From: Bacteroidota bacterium
GTDB lineage: Bacteria; Bacteroidota; Bacteroidia; Flavobacteriales; Weeksellaceae
Reading direction: 5' to 3'
Assembly (NCBI GenBank): GCA_023387375.1
Contig: JAEWIE010000030.1
Location: forward strand, 1-16,054
DNA: 16,054 bases
Shown here: positions 1 to 7,773 of the stretch, piece by piece
How positions within the stretch are numbered: position 1 is the first letter of the stretch
How the letters are laid out: the number at the start of each line of letters is the position of its first letter
Notes under the pieces: generated by a model
Databases searched by the model: none
What the model saw: the letters and a program-made list of their open reading frames with translations, nothing else
Told to the model about the DNA's origin: nothing
Position numbers and translations under genes: made by a program

Positions 1-511
1 AACCATTGAACAGAGAAAAAATCTTTTGGGCGTGATTGAGGCGCTTCATGAATTAAAAGATTTGGAGATTCCGCTTGTCGTGATTGGAAAACCCACAGCG
101 TATAAAAAAAAGGTTCAAAAAGCAATCAAGCGTTATGGACTTGAAAAAAGAGTTCACTTTCTATCGGGAGTTACGATGGAAGAATTAGCCTGTATTTATA
201 GATTCGCTAGCGTTTTTGTGTATCCTAGTTTTTACGAGGGATTTGGAATTCCTGTGATTGAAGCTCTTTATAGCGAAACTCCCGTAATTACCAGCAATAA
301 TAGTTGCTTGCAGGAGGCTGGAGGTCCTCATTCTCTCTATATTGATCCTTACAGCAGCAACGACATCGCATCGAAGCTTCACTATTTATGGACTCGTGAA
401 GCCGAACGAAAAATACGCGCTGAAAAAGGACTTGAATTTGTTCAAAAGTTTTGCGACGAAGCTGTGGCTTCTCAGACCTTTGCCGTCTACGAGGAAGTTC
501 TACAATCTTAA
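1..511 (+). CDS. GT4-family glycosyltransferase, 3' part only
   Basis: This is the C-terminal part (about 170 residues) of a glycosyltransferase; the reading frame is open at the left edge, so the start lies outside the window. The first visible residues (TIEQRKNL) match the GTxxxRKN segment that opens the nucleotide-sugar-binding domain of GT4 enzymes. The segment FYEGFGIPVIEAL carries the EX7E pattern, whose glutamates contact the sugar-nucleotide donor in this GT-B fold. GT4 enzymes transfer a sugar from an activated donor to an acceptor, commonly in lipopolysaccharide, exopolysaccharide or glycolipid synthesis at the cytoplasmic face of the membrane. The acceptor cannot be told from this fragment. 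The gene ends 25 bases before the converging flavoprotein gene, with no clear terminator between them. The family call is strong and the specific role is unknown. Confidence 0.9.
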   Translation, partial: TIEQRKNLLGVIEALHELKDLEIPLVVIGKPTAYKKKVQKAIKRYGLEKRVHFLSGVTMEELACIYRFASVFVYPSFYEGFGIPVIEALYSETPVITSNNSCLQEAGGPHSLYIDPYSSNDIASKLHYLWTREAERKIRAEKGLEFVQKFCDEAVASQTFAVYEEVLQS

Positions 512-536
512 CCGAGTTCTTTTGCTCTCTGTTAGC

Positions 537-1706
537 CTAGGATTCTTCTAAAATCGACTTGGCCACTCTTGCGCCAGTACTAAAACAGCCTTGCAATAAA
601 TAGCCCCCTGTGGGCGCTTCCCAATCGAGCATTTCCCCGGCGCAGTACACATATGGGTACGCCCTTAATTCTAAAGTAGGAGAAAGGGAAGAAAAGGATA
701 CTCCTCCCGAAGTAGAAATTACTTCGTCTATCGGTCTATATCCAAGAATCTCAATGGGAAAACTCTTAATGTGTTTTGTGAGAGTCATAGGATCTAGATA
801 ACTCGCCTTATCTAAAGTTTTTAGAAGATTAAGCGCGGTGGTGGAGAGTTTTAATTGTCGCTTTAAAACCGGACTCATCTTAGGAGCTTCTTTTAAAACC
901 TCAAAGACTTCTGATTCGCATACTCCCGGTTTTAAATCTAGGGAAAGTACAAGCGGAAATCCTCTATGTCGCGTAAAGCGATTCATATAATAGATGGCGC
1001 TTCCTTCAATTCCATATTTTGTAAAGACTAATTCCCCAAGTTTTGAATGGGATTCAAAGCTAACCTTTGTGTTCTTCAAATATTGACCTTGAAGGGCGGT
1101 AAAGGTACTGCTAGTCTCATATCCTGAGTTTGCCGACTCAAGCGGCATGATTTCAATCTTTTTTTCCTCTAAAGCCTTAATCCACTTTGCATCGGATCCC
1201 GTCTTTTTCCAGGAGCCTCCACCTAAGGCTAAAACGAGATGACCAAACTCAAGAATTACGTCCTTTCCTTGGTGTTCTAAATAGACATTAGAGCCCTTAA
1301 AATCTATATATTGATGCTCATAATGAATTTCTACTCCGAGCAATTCTAGCTTCGAGAGCCAAGCGTTTAAAACCTGAATGGGTTTAAAGTTTTTCGTGGG
1401 AAAGATTTTGCCTGAACTTCCTATGTAGGTTGTGATTCCAATACCCTCCAGCCACTCGATGACTTTCTTGTTGTCAAAGTCTCTCACAATTGCTTGCATT
1501 TGAGGGTGGTCGTACTTCGTAACAAAGGAATCAATGGGCTCGCTATGCGTCAAATTAAAGCCTCCTTTGCCTGCCACTAGAAACTTACGGGCAGCCGCCT
1601 TGTTCTTTTCATACACATGAACTTTCTTGCCCTTTACAGCAAGCTCATGAGCAGCCATAAGGCCTGCCGGCCCCGCACCTATAATGACAATTGGTTTTTC
1701 GTTCAT
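537..1706 (-). CDS. HI0933/TIGR03862-type FAD-dependent flavoprotein (NAD(P)/FAD oxidoreductase)
   Basis: A 389-residue flavoprotein. The N-terminus has a dinucleotide-binding motif (GAGPAGLMAAHEL, about residues 10-22) followed by an acidic strand end (VYEKN). Next comes the KFLVAGKGGFNLTH stretch typical of the HI0933-like family. The central GGGSWKKTGSD and the C-terminal CAGEMLDWEAPTGGYLLQG fit the PP_4765-like subgroup (TIGR03862), and the length fits as well. The reaction of this subgroup is not established, so only a cytosolic flavin-dependent oxidoreductase can be claimed. I chose the ATG at 1706 because it sits directly before MNEKPIVIIG. The TTG at 1733 would lie inside the predicted promoter (1714-1744). 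It appears to be transcribed alone, behind the rplT terminator. The 3' end converges on the glycosyltransferase. Confidence 0.9.
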   Translation of the reverse strand: MNEKPIVIIGAGPAGLMAAHELAVKGKKVHVYEKNKAAARKFLVAGKGGFNLTHSEPIDSFVTKYDHPQMQAIVRDFDNKKVIEWLEGIGITTYIGSSGKIFPTKNFKPIQVLNAWLSKLELLGVEIHYEHQYIDFKGSNVYLEHQGKDVILEFGHLVLALGGGSWKKTGSDAKWIKALEEKKIEIMPLESANSGYETSSTFTALQGQYLKNTKVSFESHSKLGELVFTKYGIEGSAIYYMNRFTRHRGFPLVLSLDLKPGVCESEVFEVLKEAPKMSPVLKRQLKLSTTALNLLKTLDKASYLDPMTLTKHIKSFPIEILGYRPIDEVISTSGGVSFSSLSPTLELRAYPYVYCAGEMLDWEAPTGGYLLQGCFSTGARVAKSILEES

Positions 1707-1713
1707 GCTAATG

Positions 1714-1744
1714 CAAAAGTAATCATTTCTCAAGGAGAGTTCAA
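1714..1744 (-). promoter_or_regulatory. Bacteroidota-type promoter of the flavoprotein gene
   Basis: Read on the minus strand, TACTTTTG (1714-1721) is an exact TAnnTTTG -7 element. A TTG (1742-1744) lies 20 bases upstream, within the 17-23 base spacing described for Flavobacterium promoters. It is the most complete promoter in the window. Transcription would begin only a few bases before the ATG at 1706, giving a very short leader. Confidence 0.6.
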
Positions 1745-1826
1745 GGTTTAGAAAAGGTTGAGAGAGGAAAGTTAAAGATCCGTTGTAAAGTTTTTGAAAG
1801 TGGGAGAGCTACTAAAAACAAAAGGG

Positions 1827-1860
1827 CAAAAAAAAATCCTGAACTCTAAAGTTCAGGATT
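1827..1860 (-). terminator. Intrinsic terminator after rplT
   Basis: A perfect 11-bp inverted repeat (1835-1845 with 1850-1860, 4-base loop) is followed on the minus strand by a run of T (1828-1836 on the plus strand as A). It lies 25 bases past the rplT stop and ends the translation-gene cluster. The other side is not T-rich, so it acts on the minus strand only. Confidence 0.9.
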
Positions 1861-1885
1861 CTCTATTGATAACAAAATTTTACAT

Positions 1886-2230
1886 TTATTTTACTTGATC
1901 TACAACAGCTTTGAACGCTTCAGGGTGGTTCATTGCTAAGTCAGCAAGAACTTTTCTGTTTAGTTCAATGTTGTTCTTTTTAAGAGCTCCCATAAATTGA
2001 GAGTAAGACATTCCGTGCTCTCTAGCTCCAGCGTTAATTCTGGTAATCCAAAGGGCTCTGAAATTTCTTTTCTTTTCTTTTCTACCACGGTAAGCGTATT
2101 GCATCGCTTTTTCCACGGCGTTTTTAGCGACTGTCCAAACGTTTTTTCTTCTACCGAAAAAACCTTTAGCCATTTTCATCACTTTTTTTCTGCGGGCTCT
2201 AGAAGCCACGGCGTTTACTGATCTTGGCAT
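1886..2230 (-). CDS. rplT: 50S ribosomal protein L20
   Basis: A 114-residue, strongly basic protein matching L20 over its full length. It starts MPRSVNAVASRARRKKVMKM and contains GFFGRRKNVWTVAKNAVEKAMQYAYRGRK and the LWITRINAGAREHGMSYSQFM segment. The long N-terminal basic helix binds 23S rRNA and is required early in assembly of the large subunit. The length is normal for the family. It follows rpmI after a 123-base gap, the conserved infC-rpmI-rplT order. In other bacteria L20 can repress this cluster by binding its mRNA; I could not identify such a site with confidence in the 123-base gap, which contains only weak stem potential. Confidence 0.98.
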   Translation of the reverse strand: MPRSVNAVASRARRKKVMKMAKGFFGRRKNVWTVAKNAVEKAMQYAYRGRKEKKRNFRALWITRINAGAREHGMSYSQFMGALKKNNIELNRKVLADLAMNHPEAFKAVVDQVK

Positions 2231-2353
2231 AATTAAATTGTTGTTTTTTTGAAAAGGGCGGCAAACTATTTCACTGCGCTTAGAGGCTCCGTTTCAGGGT
2301 TAAAATTTTGAATTGGATAATTCTTATAAACCTAATAAAGGGTTATATAAAAA

Positions 2354-2551
2354 CTACTTAATGGCTAATTGACGTTTCACGCTTTTCTCATCCACAGACG
2401 CAACATAAGACGTTTGCGTAAGATTTCTCTTTTGCTTCGTTTCTTTTTTTGTTAAGATGTGGCTTTTGTAAGCATTTTTTCTTTTGATCTTTCCGGTTCC
2501 GGTAAGAGCAAAACGCTTCTTAGCACCTGATTTCGTTTTTAATTTTGGCAT
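2354..2551 (-). CDS. rpmI: 50S ribosomal protein L35
   Basis: A 65-residue basic protein beginning MPKLKTKSGAKKRFALTGTG, the invariant N-terminus of L35. It continues with the typical KRKNAYKSHILTKK segment. L35 is a small component of the large ribosomal subunit bound to 23S rRNA. An upstream in-frame ATG at 2575 would add eight residues (MITTNIKQ) not found in L35, so the start is placed at 2551. A -7 promoter element at 2587-2594 gives a leader of about 30 bases. rplT follows on the same strand and is probably cotranscribed. A terminator-like hairpin separates the gene from infC, so the pair may be expressed independently of thrS-infC. Confidence 0.97.
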   Translation of the reverse strand: MPKLKTKSGAKKRFALTGTGKIKRKNAYKSHILTKKETKQKRNLTQTSYVASVDEKSVKRQLAIK

Positions 2552-2586
2552 TTGCTTAATATTTGTTGTTATCAATATTGAGTTTG

Positions 2587-2594
2587 CAAAATTA
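2587..2594 (-). promoter_or_regulatory. -7 promoter element of rpmI-rplT
   Basis: On the minus strand this reads TAATTTTG, an exact TAnnTTTG match, placed 35 bases before the rpmI start. There is no TTG at the usual -33 spacing. Instead the position is occupied by a tandem 9-bp direct repeat (2605-2625), which may mean that an activator or repressor acts here. Confidence 0.55.
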
Positions 2595-2604
2595 CGAAAT
2601 ATTT

Positions 2605-2625
2605 TGATACCATACGTGATACCAT
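2605..2625 (-). repeat. Tandem 9-bp direct repeat upstream of the rpmI -7 element
   Basis: ATGGTATCA on the minus strand occurs twice (2617-2625 and 2605-2613) with three bases between, a period of 12 bp. The copies sit about 11 to 31 bases upstream of the -7 element, where the -33 element would be. This is a plausible operator but the regulator is unknown. Confidence 0.4.
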
Positions 2626-2627
2626 GG

Positions 2628-2660
2628 GAAAAAGAGACTTCGATTCGAAATCTCTTTTTT
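2628..2660 (-). terminator. Terminator-like hairpin between infC and rpmI
   Basis: A hairpin with a 9-bp core (2634-2642 with 2646-2654, 3-base loop) is extended by A/T pairs on both sides. One core pair is G-U on the minus strand but a C-A mismatch on the plus strand, so the minus-strand RNA folds better. A short T tract follows on the minus strand. It lies 25 bases past the infC stop and just before a new promoter, consistent with full or partial termination of the thrS-infC transcript. Confidence 0.65.
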
Positions 2661-2684
2661 CTTGTTTATTCGTAATTAAGAAAT

Positions 2685-3248
2685 TTATTTGGCTACTTTC
2701 TTCGGACTCATCATCATGATCATTCGTTTTCCTTCTAATTTAGGCATCTGGTCTACTTTACCTACATGTTCTAAATCTTGGGCCAAACGAAGAAGAAGGA
2801 TCTCTCCTTGGTCTTTGTGAATGATGGAACGTCCTTTGAAAAATACGTAGGTTTTTAGTTTAGATCCTTCTTCTAAAAACTTCTCCGCATGTTTCTTTTT
2901 GAACTCGTAATCGTGCTCGTCGGTTTGAGGTCCAAAGCGGACTTCTTTCACGGTCACTTTTACTTGTTTCGCTTTAAGTTCTTTTTGCTTCTTTTTTTGT
3001 TCGTAGAGAAACTTTTTGTATTCTAAAATACGGGCAATATAAGGCTCTTGTTTGTCGGAGATCACTACCAAGTCTAATTCGAGCTCTCTAGCCATGGCCT
3101 GAGCCTTCGCTAGAGGATATACTCCCGGTTCTACGTTTTCGCCCACTAAACGAACTTCCTTTGCTCGGATTTTGTCGTTAATCTGGTGAGCGTCCTCTTG
3201 GGGACGTCTCTGTGGGCCTCTACCTCTGTAATGAAATTTCTGTGCTAT
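2685..3248 (-). CDS. infC: Translation initiation factor IF-3, apparent AUA start
   Basis: IF-3 binds the 30S subunit, prevents premature joining of the 50S subunit and rejects non-AUG initiation codons. The N-domain is visible as QINDKIRAKEVRLVGENVEPG and the interdomain helix as YKKFLYEQKKKQKELK. The C-domain includes VKEVRFGPQTDEHDYEFKKKHA, VFFKGRSI and QMPKLEGKRM. The only canonical start is a GTG at 3146, which would remove the conserved INDKIRAKEVRL segment. The open frame runs back to a stop at 3276-3278 with no ATG, GTG or TTG in between. ATA at 3246-3248 gives a 187-residue protein starting M-A-Q-K-F-H-Y, a normal length for IF-3. A second in-frame ATA at 3273-3275 would add nine residues. 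The gene starts 49 bases after thrS and is probably cotranscribed with it. The identity is certain; the exact start is inferred. Confidence 0.93.
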   Translation of the reverse strand: MAQKFHYRGRGPQRRPQEDAHQINDKIRAKEVRLVGENVEPGVYPLAKAQAMARELELDLVVISDKQEPYIARILEYKKFLYEQKKKQKELKAKQVKVTVKEVRFGPQTDEHDYEFKKKHAEKFLEEGSKLKTYVFFKGRSIIHKDQGEILLLRLAQDLEHVGKVDQMPKLEGKRMIMMMSPKKVAK

Positions 3249-3297
3249 TGTAGTAAATTTTAAGTTATATTCTATTTAAGTGGACTAGCGCTGTCTC

Positions 3298-5241
3298 TTA
3301 CGCTTTTTGTCCAAATTCAGCATTAAATTCTGCTGCTTTTTTAAAGTAATTGATGAACTCTTCTACCGACATGGTTCCAAGATCTCCTTCGCCACGGCGA
3401 CGAACAGATACGGTTCCTGCCTCCGCTTCACTTTCTCCTACGACGAGCATAAAAGGATGCTTAGCGAGTTCCGCATCACGAATTTTTTTGCCTGTTTTTT
3501 CGTTTCGTTTGTCAATTAGGCCGCTAATATCGTGATTTTCTAGTAATTGTGAAACTTTTTCTGCATATTCCACATATTTTTCTGAGATGGGAAGAAGTAT
3601 GAATTGTTCTGGAGAAAGCCACAGTGGGAAGTCTCCCGCTGTATTTTCAAGTAAAATGGCAATGAATCTTTCCATAGATCCGAAAGGAGCCCTGTGAATC
3701 ATCACCGGTCTATGTTTTTCCCCATCGTTTCCAATGTAATTTAGATCAAAACGTTCCGGTAGGTTGTAATCCACTTGGATGGTTCCTAGCTGCCAGCGTC
3801 TTCCTAGAGCATCTTTGACCATGAAATCAAGCTTTGGTCCGTAGAAGGCTGCTTCTCCGTATTCCACTACGGTAGTTAAGTTTTTATTCTTAGCTGCCGT
3901 GATAATCGCAGTTTCTGCTTTTTCCCAGTTTTCGTCGGATCCAATGTATTTTTCTTTGTTGTCAGGATCACGAAGAGAGACCTGAGTTACGAAATCTTCA
4001 AACCCTAAGTTTTTAAAGACATACATCACTAAATCAATTACTCCTTCAAATTCAGTAAGAAGTTGATCTGGAGTACAAAATAGGTGAGCATCGTCCTGGG
4101 TAAATCCTCTTACGCGGGTAAGACCATGAAGTTCTCCACTTTGCTCATAACGATAAACGGTTCCAAACTCTGCAAATCGTTTCGGTAGATCTCTATACGA
4201 CCATTGTCCTACTTTGTAGATTTCACAGTGGTGAGGACAGTTCATCGGTTTTAGCATGAACTCTTCTCCCTCGTTTGGAGTTTTAATGGTTTGGAAGCTA
4301 TCTGCTCCATATTTCTGGAAGTGTCCAGAAGTTTTGTATAGTTCCACATTTCCGATGTGAGGCGTCATGACAAACTCGTAGCCTGCTTTTTTCTGTGCCT
4401 CGGAAAGGAAGTTTTCTAATTTCTTACGAAGCGCAGCTCCTTTGGGTAGCCAAAGCGGAAGACCAGCGCCTACTTTTTCAGAAAAGGCAAAAATACCTAG
4501 TTCTTTTCCTAGTTTTCTGTGGTCTCTTCTTTTGGCTTCTTCTAAGCGCTCAAGATACTCGGTAAGTTCTTTTTGCTTAGGAAACGAAATTCCATACACG
4601 CGGGTTAATTGAGGATTCTTTTCGTCTCCTCTCCAGTACGCTCCAGCCGCATTAAGAATCTTCACCGCTTTTACAATGCCTGTAGAAGGAATGTGTCCTC
4701 CACGGCAAAGGTCTGTGAAATCAGCATGTGTCACGAAGGTGATTTCACCGTCGTTTAAATTTGTAATTAACTCCGTTTTGAAAGGATTGTCCGCGTACGC
4801 TTCTAAAGCTTCCGCTTTCGAAACGGCGTAGAGTTTGAAAGTAGAATTCTGCTTGGCATTTTCAAGCATTTTCTTTTCAATCTTTTCAAAGTCTTTTTCG
4901 CTTAAAACTTCGTCTCCAAAATCGACGTCGTAATAGAATCCATTCTCGATCGCGGGACCGATGGTAAGTTTTGCTTCGGGATAATAAGCAAGAATCGCCT
5001 GGGCTAGTAAGTGAGCCGAGGAATGCCAAAAGGCTTTTTTGCCCATAGGATCATTCCAGGTTAAAAGCTGAACCGTAGAATCCGTCGTGATTGGGGTAGA
5101 GACTTCTACTTGCTGATCGTTAACGATCGCAGAAATAGTGTTTCTAGCCAGTCCCTCACTGATTGATTTTGCAATCTCCAGGGGAGTCACTGGGCTCTCA
5201 AATTCTTTTAGGCTTCCGTCTGGAAGAGTAATTTTAACCAT
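3298..5241 (-). CDS. thrS: Threonyl-tRNA synthetase
   Basis: A 647-residue class II synthetase that charges tRNA-Thr, releasing AMP and pyrophosphate. All domains are present. The TGS domain covers about residues 1-62. The editing domain has H73 and H77 (HSSAH) plus C179 and H183 (CRGGH), which hydrolyse mischarged Ser-tRNA. The catalytic domain has motif 2 around residues 363-386 and motif 3 in HRAPFGSMERF. The zinc ligands that select threonine are C335 (MNCPHH), H386 (DDAHLF) and H516 (MIHRA). The anticodon-binding domain starts near residue 545. The start ATG at 5241 gives the usual MVKITLPDG N-terminus. It heads the thrS-infC pair and has its own -7 element in the 48-base gap after the DUF4153 gene. 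Confidence 0.98.
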   Translation of the reverse strand: MVKITLPDGSLKEFESPVTPLEIAKSISEGLARNTISAIVNDQQVEVSTPITTDSTVQLLTWNDPMGKKAFWHSSAHLLAQAILAYYPEAKLTIGPAIENGFYYDVDFGDEVLSEKDFEKIEKKMLENAKQNSTFKLYAVSKAEALEAYADNPFKTELITNLNDGEITFVTHADFTDLCRGGHIPSTGIVKAVKILNAAGAYWRGDEKNPQLTRVYGISFPKQKELTEYLERLEEAKRRDHRKLGKELGIFAFSEKVGAGLPLWLPKGAALRKKLENFLSEAQKKAGYEFVMTPHIGNVELYKTSGHFQKYGADSFQTIKTPNEGEEFMLKPMNCPHHCEIYKVGQWSYRDLPKRFAEFGTVYRYEQSGELHGLTRVRGFTQDDAHLFCTPDQLLTEFEGVIDLVMYVFKNLGFEDFVTQVSLRDPDNKEKYIGSDENWEKAETAIITAAKNKNLTTVVEYGEAAFYGPKLDFMVKDALGRRWQLGTIQVDYNLPERFDLNYIGNDGEKHRPVMIHRAPFGSMERFIAILLENTAGDFPLWLSPEQFILLPISEKYVEYAEKVSQLLENHDISGLIDKRNEKTGKKIRDAELAKHPFMLVVGESEAEAGTVSVRRRGEGDLGTMSVEEFINYFKKAAEFNAEFGQKA

Positions 5242-5270
5242 GTTCTCGCTTGAAATTTAATTATAGTCTG

Positions 5271-5278
5271 CAAAAATA
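5271..5278 (-). promoter_or_regulatory. -7 promoter element of thrS-infC
   Basis: The minus strand reads TATTTTTG, an exact TAnnTTTG match, 30 bases upstream of the thrS ATG. It lies inside the 48-base gap after the DUF4153 stop codon. No TTG is found at the usual upstream spacing, so read-through from the upstream operon may also contribute. Confidence 0.5.
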
Positions 5279-5289
5279 CGCATTTTCTC

Positions 5290-7089
5290 TTAATTTTTCC
5301 GAATTAAAACCGTGAATTCTAAAGGGTCAAGCAGTAGATCTGATGCCTTTGGTTTGACTTCTCGAGCAGAGATCGTTTGAAAATGAAGCTTAAACGTATA
5401 GTTTGCTAAGGTAAACTCCGTACTAAGGGGCTCGGAAGCAATTGTGCCCGACCTATTCTTATAAGGTTCTAGTAAGCTTTGTAGGGTAGGAAGTAAATCC
5501 TTTGTAGTAGACTCGCCATTCTCTGATTTTACGGTGAACAGAAGCTTGGGATTCGCCGCGTAAGGACTGTAATCAATACTCAACTGATCTTTCTCAAGCG
5601 TAAAAGTCTCTACGGTTGGGACCTTAAAGAAGTAGACATAGTCGAATCCCTTGGTCTTAACAAGTTCAGGCTCAAAATCAAGAGTAAAGCCTAGATCAAG
5701 AGGGTTTGCTTTCGTTTCGGTCACGTTTGTGAACTCCGACTTAAGCTTGGATTCGAAAACCCAGTAGTCCTTTTTAGCCACATCAGGAGCTAATGCGGCA
5801 AGCTGTTTTTTGGGAATCCACTGCTCGATATCTTCCCACTCACCGCGCTCGACTAGGAAACGGAATTTATCCACAATGCTCTCTCTCTGCGCTTCTGTAA
5901 TCTTATGTTCAAACTGAATTTTTCCGCGTTGTAAGACTTTTGCTTCTCTTAACTCTTTGGAAAGTTCTGCTTTTTGGCTTCGCTTTGCACTTGAGAATGC
6001 ATTAAGATAAGGCATGAATAAGGCGAAAGCACCAAAAGCAAAAAGAGAAAGGGGAACGAATTTAATGGACGCATTTTGCCTAAAGCAAAAATAGGCCACG
6101 ACGCTCGAAAGCCATAGGGAGAGAATGAGTAGAAAATACCTAGGCTCGGTGTATCCATAGTCTAAAACTCTAGTGAATAGAGCCACGAATAGAAGAACTA
6201 AAAGTGGTATTAAGGAAAAGTAGAAAACACGACTGAATATTTTTACCCAGGACCTTGCTTGGTCGCTTTTTAACGGATGGACAAGCAGCAGCGCGAGCTG
6301 TCCCACGCACGCATAAATTAAGATAAGATAAGAAACCCATCCCCTTGGAAGTTCCCACTGAATTGCAATTTTTAAGGCATAGAGATAAAGGATTACTACA
6401 TAAATTAGAAGAAGAGGAATTAAAATAAGTTGAGTAAAGAATTTTAAAGCCGAAGGATAAGGTGTCTGTTTTTCAAGTTCCCGAATACCCCCAGAGCCAA
6501 AAAGTAAAAAGATAAAGGTACTTCCTATAATGGCAAGAAAAAGAAAAACTTCCGGGTAAAGAGTATCTCGAAATTCCAACTCGAAAAGTTTGTCCACTGA
6601 CAAGATTGCAAGCATCACTCCCCCTACTAAAACAAAGGTAAATACCGCCGTTAAAAATATATTTAAAAACAGCTGTTTGTTGTAATACCAAAACGACTTC
6701 GAGTCCCTTTCTTTTAGATACCCTACAAACGAAACGAGCAAATGGGAGAGTAGAAAAAGCCCCGCCAAAAAATAGGCGTTCGGTGCTCCAAACTCTTTTT
6801 GGGATTTTGGAAGGACCAGATAAACTCCGAAAAGAATCAAAAATCCAAGACTATAGAGTAGTGCTCTTTTGGAGTAACGCTCTGCTGCCATTTGTAAGGC
6901 GAAAAATAAAGAGATTCCAAGGCATGCAACAAAGGCAAGAACCGTAAATGAAAAAGCCCACGGCTCGTTCTCATTTTCGATGGCAACGATAGAACTTATT
7001 GCTGCTAGGAAAGACATAAGCAAAACGAGTGGACTGGTTCTTAAAAGTTCTTTTGCTTTTGAAAGCAGCATTTGAAATTTTGAGTTCAT
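5290..7089 (-). CDS. DUF4153-like polytopic membrane protein
   Basis: A 599-residue protein of unknown function. Roughly the first 365 residues consist of about ten to twelve hydrophobic membrane segments (for example near 18-37, 45-67, 77-94, 105-124, 140-163, 178-198, 217-240, 252-270, 288-308, 317-336 and 344-362). A soluble region from about 365 to the C-terminus follows. Short motifs in the loops, SFWYYNKQLFLNIF (132-145), WELPRGWVSYLI (245-256) and YGYTEPRYF (311-319), are those I associate with the DUF4153 family common in Bacteroidota. No catalytic motif can be named. It lies 87 bases after the BlaI-like gene on the same strand, with no terminator seen between, so it may belong to that operon. 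Confidence 0.8.
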   Translation of the reverse strand: MNSKFQMLLSKAKELLRTSPLVLLMSFLAAISSIVAIENENEPWAFSFTVLAFVACLGISLFFALQMAAERYSKRALLYSLGFLILFGVYLVLPKSQKEFGAPNAYFLAGLFLLSHLLVSFVGYLKERDSKSFWYYNKQLFLNIFLTAVFTFVLVGGVMLAILSVDKLFELEFRDTLYPEVFLFLAIIGSTFIFLLFGSGGIRELEKQTPYPSALKFFTQLILIPLLLIYVVILYLYALKIAIQWELPRGWVSYLILIYACVGQLALLLVHPLKSDQARSWVKIFSRVFYFSLIPLLVLLFVALFTRVLDYGYTEPRYFLLILSLWLSSVVAYFCFRQNASIKFVPLSLFAFGAFALFMPYLNAFSSAKRSQKAELSKELREAKVLQRGKIQFEHKITEAQRESIVDKFRFLVERGEWEDIEQWIPKKQLAALAPDVAKKDYWVFESKLKSEFTNVTETKANPLDLGFTLDFEPELVKTKGFDYVYFFKVPTVETFTLEKDQLSIDYSPYAANPKLLFTVKSENGESTTKDLLPTLQSLLEPYKNRSGTIASEPLSTEFTLANYTFKLHFQTISAREVKPKASDLLLDPLEFTVLIRKN

Positions 7090-7176
7090 CTTTTGAGGGT
7101 TTAGAGGTTATAAAGAATAGGGAAGACTAAAAAAGTTTTATCTGCTAGCAACTGGAAGCGCAAGAAGAAAGGGACT

Positions 7177-7773
7177 CTATTTTTGCTTCGAGTCTTTTTC
7201 TTTCTTTACTTTTTTGTCCTTTTTGCTTTTCTTTTTTGAGGAAGTAGATTTTTCTTTTTTGCTTTTGCTTTTTTTCTTCTTGTTTACTTTTTCAAGTCCA
7301 GAAACAAAAGCGGCAATTTGCTGCTCGTATTTTTTGTGAGTGGGCTTTTTAGGCTCAGTCTTTGTCGCTACTTTCTTTGCTACATTTGTATGGTCTTGCT
7401 CTGATTTTGTCGCAGCCGTAGTAGCCTGCTCTATAGTAGAATCTTCGATTTGTTCTTCGTTAAACAGGCTTCTTTGCATAAAGGCATGAAGCTCCTTTAA
7501 GGAGCCCTCAAAGAAATCCTGCGAGAGAACTTGAAGCTTGTTTTTTAAATAAGTTTCTTTGTCTACTCTTGGAATATAGCGAAAGATTCTCCCTTCTTTT
7601 TCGGTTCGTAAATAATCCTTCTCAATTAAGATCTTAAGGTAAGTCGAGACCGTATTTTGATGAGATTTAGGCTCGGGAAGAGCCTGCATGATATCGCGTA
7701 GATAAGGTTTCTCAAGAGACCAAATGAGTTGCATGATTTGCTCCTCCATAGAGGTAAGGGTACTTAATTTCAT
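7177..7773 (-). CDS. BlaI/MecI-like winged-helix regulator with lysine-rich C-terminal tail
   Basis: The first 75 or so residues match the BlaI/MecI/CopY winged-helix fold: MKLSTLTSMEEQIMQLIW, then YLRDIMQALPEPKSHQNTVSTYLKILIEKDYLRTEKEGRIFRYIP. Residues 76-105 resemble the helical dimerisation part. Such proteins usually repress genes for cell-wall or metal stress and are inactivated by a partner protease; no BlaR-type protease gene is visible here. Typical members have about 120-130 residues. This one has 198, with a Ser/Thr/Lys linker (about 110-150) and a tail of almost only Lys, Ser, Glu and Asp (about 163-198). The start at 7773 is chosen because it gives the usual N-terminus and overlaps the upstream stop codon as ATGA. 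An ATG at 7818 would add 15 atypical residues. Confidence 0.85.
   Translation of the reverse strand: MKLSTLTSMEEQIMQLIWSLEKPYLRDIMQALPEPKSHQNTVSTYLKILIEKDYLRTEKEGRIFRYIPRVDKETYLKNKLQVLSQDFFEGSLKELHAFMQRSLFNEEQIEDSTIEQATTAATKSEQDHTNVAKKVATKTEPKKPTHKKYEQQIAAFVSGLEKVNKKKKSKSKKEKSTSSKKKSKKDKKVKKEKDSKQK

Noticed and set aside
512..536. A shared terminator between the converging glycosyltransferase and flavoprotein genes
   Set aside because: The 25-base gap contains no inverted repeat with a T run.
2552..2575. An eight-residue longer L35 starting at 2575
   Set aside because: L35 almost always starts MPKLKTKSGAKKRF, and the longer form would begin very close to the predicted transcription start.
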